Part shown: piece after piece, positions 54,536 to 64,000 of the stretch
Numbering within the stretch: position 1 is the stretch's first letter
Layout: every line of letters begins with the position of its first letter
NCBI GenBank assembly: GCA_030549495.1
Contig: JAUIRK010000858.1
Coordinates: 12,501 to 76,500, forward strand
Origin: Nectonema munidae
Lineage: Eukaryota > Nematomorpha > Nectonematoida > Nectonematidae
Direction of reading: 5' to 3'
DNA: 64,000 nt
Notes under the pieces: model-generated
What the model saw: only the letters and a program-made list of their open reading frames with translations
Told to the model about the DNA's origin: nothing
Database searches by the model: none
Program-made: the position numbers and the translations under genes

Positions 54536-55508
54536 TTAAGTCCGTGTAGGGAAATCCAGTAATGACGAAGTGGAAAAGGAATCTGGAAGCGGTCTAAAAA
54601 TTAGAAAGCAGAAGCGGGATAACAATATTTGGAGTTATATTTCAAATTTAAAATGGAAAAAAAACCAAAATTTTTTTTTTTATTTTAAAAAAACCTAAAA
54701 TTTAAGTTTATGTGATTTATTTTATAAAAACAAAAATTATATTTTTATTAAAATTGATTTAAAAATTTTTTTAAAATAAAAAGGAATTTAAAATTATTTA
54801 ATTTTTTAATATTTTTCAAAGAAGAATACTATTACTTAAATTTTTTTTACTCTTTTTTTTCTTTAATTTATAATGTACCATTCAAGTACTGTTCATAAAT
54901 ACTTTAAAAAAGAAAAAAGTTTTTTTTGTTTGTTCTTGTCAATTAAATGAAGAAAAAATTGTCAAAATAAAGTTTCAAAATTGAAAACTGGAAGTTCTTC
55001 ATTCAATTTAAAAAGACATCTTCAGAAACATCATAAGAAGGTTTTATCTTAGTTGAAGAAAAAGACAAAGAAAATTCATCGAAAAAACCAAAGATTAAAG
55101 CTTGTCAAAGTCTTTTTTTTCAAATTATTTTGTAAATATTCCACTTGAGATCTATGGAACATCCTCTACTACAACATGGAGTGAAAAATGGTTTCAAAGT
55201 TTGGAATCATTTTTTAAATAAGATACGACACATAGCTTCACATCAAGGTGCTCCTCATACCAATGTGAAGAGAAGGTCTGATAAAGGCATTCCAACAAGA
55301 CGGGGTAGTACTTTTTTAATATTAAGATGGCTTTTGAATTAAAGCAATTTATTCAAGACTTAGGTTTCCTCAAGTTGAACTGAGTGAAGATGAATCGGGC
55401 AAGTTAGTTTCATTTTTTTTCAATTCTTGACCCTATTTATGAAACTACTTTATTTTTCAACGTCTAAATATTACAGCAGGTGAAGTTTTTTTTAGACGGA
55501 GAAAACTA

Positions 55509-56882
55509 CCGTAAAGTTCGGCTTATAAGACCACTCGGCGTATAAGACCCCCCTAAATAACATAAAGTAAAAAATTGAATTATACTTATTTTCGGCGTAT
55601 AAGACCCTGTAACAAAAATACAAAAATTAAAAAAAACGTATCTACTAATATCTTTTTAATTTACAAAAAATTGCTTATATTTAAGAAAATATATCGAAAA
55701 AATTAACTCGCAACAAAACATTTTAAAAACAAAATTTATTAATTTAAAAAACACCACTCAGCAAAGACTATCTTCTGAATCTGTTTTGTTTGATCTATCA
55801 ATTCTTCAACTTCAGTTAAGAAATCGTCATATGGATCTTCACCATCAGACACTCTTATCTAAGTTTCGCGGTCTTCATTTTCCCAAATGATTATATCTTC
55901 AATGCCATCCATTGCATTAGAAATACAACATTTTTTAAAAGAATATTCAACAATTGAAGGCTTAAGTCATTTCATGCTTTGTCAACAAATTCACAAAGAG
56001 TATAACGCATATTTCTATTTTTTGTGGGAAACATAATTTTTGCCATAAATTTTCGCTTAAAAATAATCATGGGTTTTAGCTTAGTTCCATCTGCTAAACA
56101 AGCTAAAACCACAGTAAAACATGTTTTTTTCGTGACCTGTCGTTTTTAAAAGAATAGTTTTTCCTTTTTAAAGAAACAATTCGATTTCCAACCATATCAA
56201 AATAGATCGGTGTTTCGTCCATATTTCCAATATTTGAAAGTGGATAGTTATATTCTTTGCGTTTATTTATTATAGAAAGTTTAAAACTTTATTTTGACTT
56301 CTAATTACAAAGCCATTTCTCTTCATAAATCTATAGCACCATGATTTGGTAGCTTTAAAATTTTTTTGCTATGTCTTGATTTAATTTTGCCCATGAAAAG
56401 CCAATGCGCTTTTCCACTTCTCATCGCGCATTTTCTACGAGGTAATTTCTTTAAAATATTTTCTTTACTTTTCCAATCTCTTACCATTTTAGTAGTAATA
56501 TTGAATTTTCTTGCCGTAGCATGAATGGAGTTTTCGATAGAAAATTCAATCACTTTAAGTTTATAACCTGTTTCATAAGATCTTCCTTGAGAGAAAACCA
56601 TTTAAATAAAATATTGCTTAAGCTTGAGTAAAAAAACTAGGATAAAAAAATTATGAAAAAAAATTATGTAAAATATTTTATATACAAAAAATATTACAAA
56701 AGTTTCTAAAAAAAATTTTATTAATAAAAAATATTAAGGATAATTTCAAACCGTACTAATTAAAAAAAAATTTTTTACAATTTTTTAAACTGAGATTTTT
56801 TACTTTGGCGTATAAGACCCTCTCTTAATTTTAAGACTGATATTTAGCTATGAAAAGGGGTCTTATAAGCCGAACTTTACGG
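55509..56882 (-). mobile_element. pogo/Tigger-type DNA transposon, 1374 bp, complete ends
   Basis: Perfect 24-bp inverted ends begin CCGTAAAGTTCGGCTTATAA, with TA on both sides (55507-55508 and 56883-56884), the Tc1/mariner-pogo duplication. Sub-terminal GGCGTATAAGACC(C) occurs at about 55538, 55592 and 56808, possibly transposase binding sites. The transposase is read on the minus strand: an intact N-terminal DNA-binding part (56601-56323), then a broken catalytic part with MDETPIYFDM (about 56235-56190), the first DDE Asp. The sharp ends make this a younger insertion than its hAT host. Confidence 0.92.
56323..56601 (-). CDS. pogo/Tigger transposase, N-terminal DNA-binding part
   Basis: A 92-residue frame: MVFSQGRSYETGYKLKVIEF, then SIENSIHATARKFNITTKMV and RDWKSKENILKKLPRRKCAM. 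This is a psq/CENP-B-like helix-turn-helix, followed by the RKCAMRSGKAHW stretch seen in Tigger/POGK-type transposases before the second HTH. It ends early in DL. The DDE part continues in other frames to about 55760, so the protein is not made whole. Confidence 0.82.
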   Translation of the reverse strand: MVFSQGRSYETGYKLKVIEFSIENSIHATARKFNITTKMVRDWKSKENILKKLPRRKCAMRSGKAHWLFMGKIKSRHSKKILKLPNHGAIDL

Positions 56883-57239
56883 TATATTTTATTTGCAAGC
56901 AGTAGGTGAAAAGACTAAAGATTTTGTGAAAAGTTTAAAGAAGTGGGAAGAAAATGATTAGAAAACAACCTCCTATTAGTTGCAATTTAGATTGATGCTC
57001 GTTCTAGAGTTCTTCTATGCAAGAGTAAAAAAGAAAAAAAACACTTGAAGAAGTAAATGAATAAATCAAATAATTGTGCTGCTTTGAAAATTATTTAGTT
57101 TTCGATAACTATAGTTCTTCTGTTGCAGATCATAGTTAGGCTTCGTACATACAACCAATTTCAAGTATACATAATAAAATTGTATTTTTACTACTAGAAA
57201 ATTGTATTCTAGACCTTTTTTTTTACTTTTTCAGATCGA

Positions 57240-58728
57240 TAAGTCCTAAGTATTCGAATTGGCATCACTGTTATAAATGTTTTCAGATCAGTCATCTCTT
57301 AGCCTACTTTAGTGCCTTGATTAGTATCGGTCAAAATGGGGATCAAAAAGTCAAAATTTGTGATTTGTTTTCAAGTTCATGCAATCCCTTCTTGAGAGCA
57401 AGCTTGGGTCGGGATATATTCACTCTCATACATGTTTTTCTCCGTTTTGACAAAAAAGAAGAGAGAGATCCCTTGGACAAAATAAGCGCTATAAGAAAGC
57501 TACATGACCACTTCTATAGTAAATTTTCAAGATATTGGACTCCACACTCAGCGCTCACGATAGATGTGCAACTAGTTACTTTCAGAGGAGGTTGTTCGAT
57601 AAAAATTTATGACCCTAAGAAGCCCGGCCACTATGGGGTGAAGTTTTATCACTTGAACGACGCTAAATATTTTTACTGTATGAAACCTGAAATTTACTTT
57701 TCTGGTTTACAGGACCCCTCCTACTTTTCTGTTTGAACGCGTGCAAGCCTTTGATAAAAGATAGTAGCATCCCGAAAGGTTTTGGATTATACACTGATCG
57801 ATTTTTTACTAGTAAATTTGGTGTAATGGTCAAGACGTTTCTTTGTGTGGAACAGTTATGGCTAACAGAAGGTTTCTCCCTTTTTTATTCAGGCCACCCT
57901 ATCTCAAAGAGTTGAAATTATGTGTTTGCGAGAGTAGATTAATTTACACAAAATTTGCTTCTTTGACTGCCTACATACTAAGAAAACATTCTTCTAAAAA
58001 CTTCAAAGTTGTGTATATTCTATCATCACAACATAAAAATTCAAGAGTAAACAATGTTCATTCTAAACCTGACAGTTTATTATCTTATAATGAATATAAA
58101 GGAGGAGTGGATGTTGCTTATAAAATGCTCAGAGCCTACAGGTCTTACAAGCCTAATAGAAAATGAACGCATACAGATTTTTCTAACTATTTAGACATTG
58201 GTGTCTTGAACACCTGGATAATTGCCAAGTTCAACCCGCCTGACAAATTTCCTTCAACCTGTGAAACAAAAGTTTTCATACAGAATTTATCCTTTCTGGC
58301 CGAAAATTCAATGAAAACAAGATCAATGGAATCCAAAGTACCCTTAGCTATCAGAAACTCACTCTCTTTTTATGGTTTCAAGACACTACTCAACCAACGA
58401 CTTCCACCTCATGTGTTACCTTTTCAAAATAAAAAGAAAAAAAGCATCTAAAAAGTGTGAAAAGTGCAAAAAGTTTGTTTGCAATGTTTTGTTGCAAATC
58501 ATATAAATTTAACGCCAAATATACTAACTTTTACTTTAATTTCAAAATTTTCTTTTTTTCAAAAACAATAAAATAATTTTTTTTGCTAATTTTATTTTAT
58601 TTTGTTTTTTTACCCTAACGAGAACATTTACATGTTACGTTTGAAAGAAGTTTCCATGATGGATATTTTAGAAAAATGTGTTTTAAATTGGCAATGGACA
58701 AAATTGTCCGGAGTCCGTCAAATGAGGG
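57240..58728 (+). mobile_element. piggyBac transposon, 5'-truncated, with intact 3' terminus
   Basis: Coding pieces on the plus strand: 57317-57736 (NPFLRASLGRDIFTLIHVFL; YWTPHSALTIDVQLVTFRGG, where the usual DEQL-like motif has become DVQL; IKIYDPKKPGHYGVK), 57733-57915 (LYTDRFFTSKFGV, the catalytic DxFF block), 57843-58166 (NSRVNNVHSKPDSLLSYNEY; KGGVDVAYKMLRAYRSY, matching the N-K-GGVD-D block) and 58206-58451 (LAIRNSLSFYGF), with a C-x2-C tail (58455-58480). The 3' end is CCCTCATTTGACGGACTCCG read inward from 58728, next to TTAA (58729-58732). At least three breaks. The 5' end was not found. Confidence 0.85.
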
Positions 58729-58732
58729 TTAA

Positions 58733-60340
58733 TGAACAAGGACTTTGATGAAGTCCAGGGTTGCAGCGCTATATGATAAACAAAATAATTTCCCCATTTT
58801 TCAGAAATTAGTATATAGTACCAACGATTTTATACCTACAAGCTTAATTGTTTGTTGGTAATAATAATAAGCAAAAATGAAAAATATGTTTCTTGGGTTT
58901 GAATCTTGTGTTTATATGACAAAACAATTAGAGAAAACATATTGTGAAATAGATTTTCCTTAAAAGTGTCTCAACACATAATGAAAGTATGCTCTATTTT
59001 AAATGGCTCACGTTAATCCACAAAATTATAACATACACAGCAGACTTGTGAATGCTAGTAACAAAGACAACTTCTTTATTGTTTTCATTATATTTTGATA
59101 TTTTACTTCTTGTTAAAATTATTAAAAGAATGATTTGTTATTGTTTTTAAAAAAAATATAGTTCCTTTTGTTTACTTTTACAAAAGAACTTTCTATTGAA
59201 ACATTTTTACTTTCAAATAAAATTCTTGCGTCAATTTATAAGTATCTTTAAAAATATTATCAATTCAGTGCCAGTATTCTCTCAACCTTTTATCTCAAAA
59301 ATATATTTTGTGGTACGTACCTACAAAATAAGTCCATAAGTGATACACAGCAACAAAAAGTTTGGGAAACCCTGGATTAAAAGGTATGAAGCAAAAATAA
59401 TAAAATTTCACGTATACGATGTTTAGAAGATGATGCATATCAAAATTGTTGTCACTGAAAACAAAAAGTAGTTACAGTAACAATGCAGCTTTACTATTTT
59501 TAGTAATTAAAATACTATTAAATCTTTCATCATTTTAAGTTCTCTAAAGTCTATATCATTAACATAATATGCAAATATTGATACTGCTTGCACAATAAAT
59601 AAATAAATATTGTAAATTGTTATTGAAAAAAATTGAGCAAAAGCTCTCAATTTGCTTACATCAAGATTCATATTACTATAAAAATTGAGTAAATTTAATT
59701 TTATCTCATTTAGTTGACTTTAATTGTTGTGGACTTGCCTCTTTTTATTTTAAGTGTAAGCTTTAACTAGAGATATGTGCCTTAATGTTGGTAAACACTT
59801 TTTAAAACTTAGAGGTAACTGTACTGTCAAAATGTATGATCCCTCAAACCTAAACAGTATGGTTTAAATGTATATAATACCACTTACGTGATGCTAAAAC
59901 CAAATTTGATTTAAAATGAGATATTTACGTTTCTTGAAGTGTTCTATTTATCCTTATATCGCAACGAATAACTCATCTGATCTAGGAGTCTTTTATCGTT
60001 TTGTTGTTGTGCGTTGGCAAGTGCTTCTAAACATGTTCCAATTTTGTTCCAAACTCATCAAAATATTAAAGATTCTCACGTAACAAGGAGGCCGATTTCT
60101 GTAAAAAGTTTATTTCTATAGAACATTTTAAGGTGCTCTCATTTCTAATGTATTTTTCATTTTTCTAGAAAGCCAAATTAAGATTAATCCTTGTATTTCA
60201 TTTTTAAGCCTTTTTTTAAAACCTAAAATAAAACAACTTAAGATGCTATGTAAAAACGTTGTTTAAAATTTAAACACTTTTTAAGATATAAATCTGGTGC
60301 TGAAGGTGGGCCCATTAAATTAGTGATAAAGTAAAGAGGT
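58733..60340. other. AT-rich DNA with possible hAT terminus
   Basis: AGTTTGGGAAACCCTG near 59359-59374 looks like a hAT end (CAGGGTTTCCCAAACT when inverted), but no partner end or coding was found. An imperfect palindrome TATTTTGTGGTACGTACC then TACAAAATA lies at 59303-59329. Confidence 0.35.
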
Positions 60341-60342
60341 GG

Positions 60343-60521
60343 ACACTAAAATAAATAATTTATTGAGCATTTAAAATTTTTAAAATGTAAATTTTAGCCG
60401 ACAGTCGACTTTTTCAAGCACAAAATGATTATGGGTAAGTGGGAGAGAACGATGTAGCTTGAGGCAAAGAGTCATTTTTTTTTTAAATTTTAAGTGCTCA
60501 ATAAATTATTTATTTTAGTGT
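60343..60521. mobile_element. Palindromic MITE, 179 bp
   Basis: ACACTAAAATAAATAATTTA then TTGAGCA (from 60343) is inversely repeated at 60491-60521 with one or two differences. The interior holds GCCGACAGTCGAC and a GC-richer stretch. The neighbourhood has three copies of (G)TGTTTAAAAT(C/T)TAAACAC (60262-60281, 60565-60584 and 60688-60708), themselves palindromes. Class unknown. Confidence 0.6.
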
Positions 60522-61619
60522 TCAACTTTTTAAGATGTTTAGAACTTTTCGCGTATTATAAAGTGTTTAAAATCTAAACACTAAATCAAAAATTGTGTTT
60601 ACTCTGTTTGGTGTTTAAAAAATAAAAACTTAACTCTGCATCTATACACATTTCAAACTTCTTAGGGTTTTTTTTGTGTAACAAAGGGTGTTTAAAATCT
60701 AAACACCAATGAACCATGAAAATAATATTCCTCTTATATTTGCCGTTTTGAAAATGAAGACTTCCCTCTCTGACATTTCAATGTCTGGCAGCTTTGTGTA
60801 CAGAAGAAAATAAATTCAAAACTTCTAAAATGATCGATTGATCTGAATTGTAAATAACCCATAGTGCGCTCAATAACTCTCGCTTTGTCTGTCTTACTTT
60901 TAAAAATAACACAAATTCCCATATGTGAAAAAACAGATATGTATGAACTTATTACATTTAAAATCAATCTGATGAATACGCCATAATTATGTGTTTGCCA
61001 ATCACTGATATATTCGTACCCACTTGCATATAACCGTATATTTCACTCAGTTAAACCTAAAATTCATCTTCACACCATTTTATCTTTACTTCACTATCTC
61101 TCTGTTTGAGATGTAACATGCCATAAATTTTGGATTTTGTAATTTCTATAGATCTTATTCCTATTAGATTTTAAATATTTTTTCTCATTCAAACATTGAC
61201 TAGTGTTTGGTTGAAGAAACAAGTTAACAAGATTTGATTAGGACATTTCATTCCAAATTTTGTAATAGGAACGTTGGTCTGTGTCTATACCGTGTTTTGA
61301 CTATGTTTCGCCATGCTATTCTTTGTTATTTTAGTTTCGTACCACTTTTTGGATGTTTCGTAGCACTTTTCGTACACAAGACGCTTTATAATAGTTTTGG
61401 ACGTTTCTTACTTTGACTTGACACCATTGATGTGGAACTAGAGACATCATTAACCTAATTAGATTTGAAAATCGAAAATTAAAAAAATAGTTTTAATTTA
61501 TTTTTATTGGAAAGCATTCACTTTTAAAATTATAATTTGAAAAAAAATAATTTTAAATATTTTTCAAACAAATTTATTAGATTTTCTTAAACCCCTATTT
61601 CATTTTTTTAAAAACCCTT

Positions 61620-61680
61620 ACTTATATTATAGCAACGGTTCTCAACTTAACACTTTTTGGGGACATTGGAAAACTGCCAA
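61620..61680. repeat. Possible hAT terminus
   Basis: GCAACGGTTCTCAACTTAAC then ACTTTTTGGGGAC resembles the common hAT start CAG(C/T)GGTTCTCAACCTTTTTGG. No matching partner end was found. Confidence 0.35.
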
Positions 61681-62235
61681 AGAAAGGCAAAAAGTAAAAT
61701 GACAATTATTTCCATATGCACGTATGTTATAAATAAAAAAGAAAAGATTTGTGATCAAACTATAAATTTTATTTCCTTAAAGGTCAATGATTTCACGTTT
61801 TAAGGAAACAAAAGTACAAATAATTATAAAAGTAAACTGAAACCTTGGATTTCTCTAGAAGTTCTCAATTTGATTAAAACAAAAGACACGATTTTCGCAA
61901 AGTTGAAATGAAAAAAAGATAATAAAAGTGTTGAAATTGGGAGTAGCCTTAAGGAATAAAATTAAATACAAAATTCGCAACTCGTGAAATCTGGTCCTCG
62001 AATAAACGAAACTCTTAAAAACTTAGAAACAAACGTATTCTACTAAAAGAGGGAGATGTTTTAATAGAAGACGAATACATCTTCGCAGAAAAGTTCATCA
62101 AATACTTTACTTCTGTTCCAACAAATCTCTCTGATGATATCAGTCCTATTACTTTACGCCCTTCTGAAAATTCCTTTTCTTTCAGTAATATTGGTAGTCA
62201 AAGTGCTTTAAATTCTTCACACTTCAAAAAAACTT

Positions 62236-62691
62236 CCCAAAAATTTACCTGCTATGAGAAATTTTCCTTATTCCGAAAGAATGAAAGTTTTGAGCTTACC
62301 TTCACTTTATTATAGAATAAAGAGAAATGAAATGATTACTATTTTTAACATTGTAAAGAAAAATATGATAATAAAAGAAGATGTCCTGCCTGCTTTTTCA
62401 ACAAGAATTTCTAGATCGCATTGCTTCAAATTTAAAGCTGAAAGTTTCCAGAACCTGTATCGCCAAACATTTCTAACACAAAGAGCTTTTGAAGATTGGA
62501 ATTCTTTGCCCAGTGAAGTTGTGAATTCTACTACGTTGAATCAGTTAACAAACTGGATGCAGTTTGGCAGTTTAGGAGATTGCATTATTTTGCTTAATTT
62601 CAAGATGCAAATCTTACAGGCATTAGCCTTAAAGATGCTTTATAATAAATATGTTATGTTATGTTATGTTATTAAATTTATTATGTATTAA
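62236..62691 (+). mobile_element. 3' end of another LINE inserted in the LINE at 61.8-64.0 kb
   Basis: The frame 62254-62691 starts NLPAMRNFPYSERMKVLSLP and has SLYYRIKRNEMITIFNIVKK, SRSHCFKFKAESFQNLYRQ, then FEDWNSLPSEVV: the C-terminal tail of an L2/CR1-type RT protein. It ends in an ATGTT microsatellite (62650-62670), a typical tail for such elements. It interrupts the host LINE between its linker and RT. The exact left boundary is unsure and no target duplication was identified. Confidence 0.7.
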
Positions 62692-63192
62692 AACAGTAAG
62701 CCCTGTGATGTTTACGGAATATCGATTTAATTTATTTGCTTTAATTTGGTTTAGAGCTATTGTTATCACTTCTTCACTAAGACATTGTATTTTCCTTCTG
62801 TTTCGAACACACATGAAGTGATTCCGCTGTGGAAGAAAGATGATCATAAAAATGTTAAAAACTACCGGCCAATCTCTATCATGCCAACACTTTCAAAAAT
62901 CTTTCAGAAGCTTATATTCACACAATTTAGTCCCTAATCATCAATTTGGCTTTAGAAAAGACGATTCGACAGAACGTTTACATTCGTTTCTAATTGATGA
63001 AATTATTTCTTACCTCTAGAAAAAAGAAGATACCGTTTAACCGAACAAACCTCTCCATATTAATTGAAAAGGCTATCTAAATCCGGGATAAGTAAAAACT
63101 CCATCTTCTTATTAATGCTTTAATGCTTCTTATTTATCTAATCGAAAACAATGCGGGTTTGTAAATAACTCTTTCTCTAGCTTTTTGCCAAT

Positions 63193-63412
63193 ATGAAATG
63201 AAGTACTGAATGTTTGCTGTTTTTTTTTATTATCGGGATTTCATCTTAGCGGCTCCATCAGGCCTTTTGAAAAATCCGAATTTTGATGTAATTGTTTATT
63301 GTTTATTACATAAGTGTCTGAGCCAATCTGCACCATCGGAAAGGTTTTTTTTATTACACTTTATAATTTGTTATTTTTTTTATGCATTTTTTCTTGAATA
63401 AATCTTTCTTCT
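63193..63412 (+). mobile_element. LINE 3'-end insertion (220 bp) with target duplication
   Basis: TCTTTCTCTAGCTTTTTGCC then AAT stands on both sides (63170-63192 and 63413-63435), a 22-23 bp target duplication. The insert ends GAATAAATCTTTCTTCTT, the same AATAAA plus TTC tail as the other LINE tails here, and has no full ORF. It split the RT frame of its host element. Confidence 0.88.
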
Positions 63413-64000
63413 TCTTTCTCTAGCTTTTTGCCAATTAAATCAGGTGTACCACCACAGGACTCTATTTTGTCTCCTTTTTCATTCAATTACTATGTCATTG
63501 ATATTTGCAATGCATCTATAGTTTTTTCACTTTTCTCCTATATGCTGATGATTTTGGTGCTTACGTCCCTCTCTCCAGTATTAAAAAATAATCTCATTAA
63601 TATTAATTTATTTACTAGAAACATAAATCACTTTTATAGTTGGTGTAGTAATAATAGTTTGAAAATCAATAAAGATAAATCAAAATCTATGATTGTTTCG
63701 CTTAAAAGTTTTGTATAGATAAAAAGTTTTTATGCAATGCTGGTTTTGAAGTAGTGAACCGTTTCAGCTTTACTTGGTTTAGCAATAGACAATAAACTGA
63801 CCTTCTCTCATCATGTCAGTCTGGTTTCAAATAAGTGAAGTCAAATCATTGGTGTTTTTCCCCGTACAAAACATGTTTTCCCATTTAAAATAAAACTTTT
63901 ACTCTACAATACCCTATTTTTACCTTACCTTCAAATAGGTATCCTCACAATAAAAATAAAATAGAAATTCTACAAAAGTGTGCCATAAGATGCGTATTCA

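Larger units (their letters stand above)
54540..57100 (+). mobile_element. hAT transposon with ZBED1-like transposase, broken and split by a pogo element
   Basis: Plus-strand pieces in order: SSNDEVEKESGSGLKIRKQK then RDNNIWSYIS (54550-54645), FNLKRHLQKHHKK of a BED-type zinc finger (about 54990-55040), and STTTWSEKW. Then come TRRGSTFLILRWLLN (RWNST-like), LKQFIQDLGFL and the end of the right-hand motif before 55507. After the pogo insertion, LQAVGEKTKDFVKSLKKWEE and an LDARSRVLLCKSKKEKT-like stretch (56885-57040). This order fits ZBED1/ZBED4-type hAT transposases. It has multiple stops and frame changes. No terminal repeats were seen. Confidence 0.75.
61840..64000 (+). mobile_element. LINE (CR1/Jockey-like), broken, with two later insertions
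   Basis: The endonuclease-RT linker (WISLEVLNLIKTKDTIFAKL, 61850-61910) and a FAEKFIKYFTSVPTNLSDD part (62080-62140) precede the first insertion (about 62236-62691). Then VIPLWKKDDHKNVKNYRPIS (62820-62880) and NHQFGFRKDDSTERLHSFLI (62938-62998), and the second insertion (63193-63412). Then SFLPIKSGVPPQDSILSPFS (63424-63485, PQGS changed), a YMLMILVLTS stretch where the FADD block should be, WCSNNSLKINKDKSKSMIV (63640-63700) and thumb residues to the window edge. Many stops and frame changes. It runs off the right end. Confidence 0.8.

Overview
The window is AT-rich eukaryotic DNA, dominated by introns and transposons. Spliceosomal introns, CR1/Jockey-like LINEs, tRNA-headed SINEs and many piggyBac, hAT and pogo relics point to an animal. 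The protein flavour suggests an arthropod, possibly a copepod, but that is inference and no single-copy marker gene proves it.

The main gene runs right to left on the minus strand, from a start near 44488 to at least 2696. I traced 18 exons by reading splice sites and reading phase. Every junction keeps phase: the exons sum to 4155 nt, or 1385 codons with no internal stop. The first third after a signal-peptide-like start is a string of blade-like repeats resembling EAR repeats (the LGI1/ADGRV1/TSPEAR beta-propeller type). The remainder is a chain of divergent beta-rich units with an ING/NG(x)(I/V)NG signature and many possible N-glycosylation sites, consistent with a large secreted or matrix protein. 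A further small exon is likely near 2312-2373, and the 3' end lies beyond the left edge or was not recognised.

The introns hold most of the mobile DNA: a broken piggyBac gene (7.3-9.1 kb), a nearly complete LINE (11.0-14.2 kb), LINE tails (18.7, 24.8 kb), an old satellite of about 150 bp units (22.8-23.7 kb), a ZBED5-like hAT (27.5-29.6 kb), a 594-bp hAT with matching target duplications (30.86-31.45 kb), SINEs (14.3, 30.0, 33.2 kb), TTAA-flanked piggyBac MITEs (15.8, 30.4, 35.8 kb) and a decayed LINE (36.2-37.3 kb). The block at 40.6-42.05 kb is almost pure homopolymer, probably poor assembly, and lies between TTAA-CCC and GGG-TTAA ends.

To the right of the gene are a relic of an uncharacterised multicopy protein (46.9-47.4 kb), a second homopolymer-damaged patch (48.6-49.1 kb), and a single-exon seven-helix receptor-like gene on the plus strand (49860-50720). 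Beyond 54.5 kb the DNA is transposon-on-transposon: a ZBED1-like hAT split by a pogo/Tigger element with perfect 24-bp ends, a piggyBac gene with its 3' terminus, a palindromic MITE near 60.4 kb, and a broken LINE carrying two later LINE-tail insertions, one with a 22-23 bp target duplication.

The left edge (1-1200) holds another relic of a multicopy uncharacterised protein.
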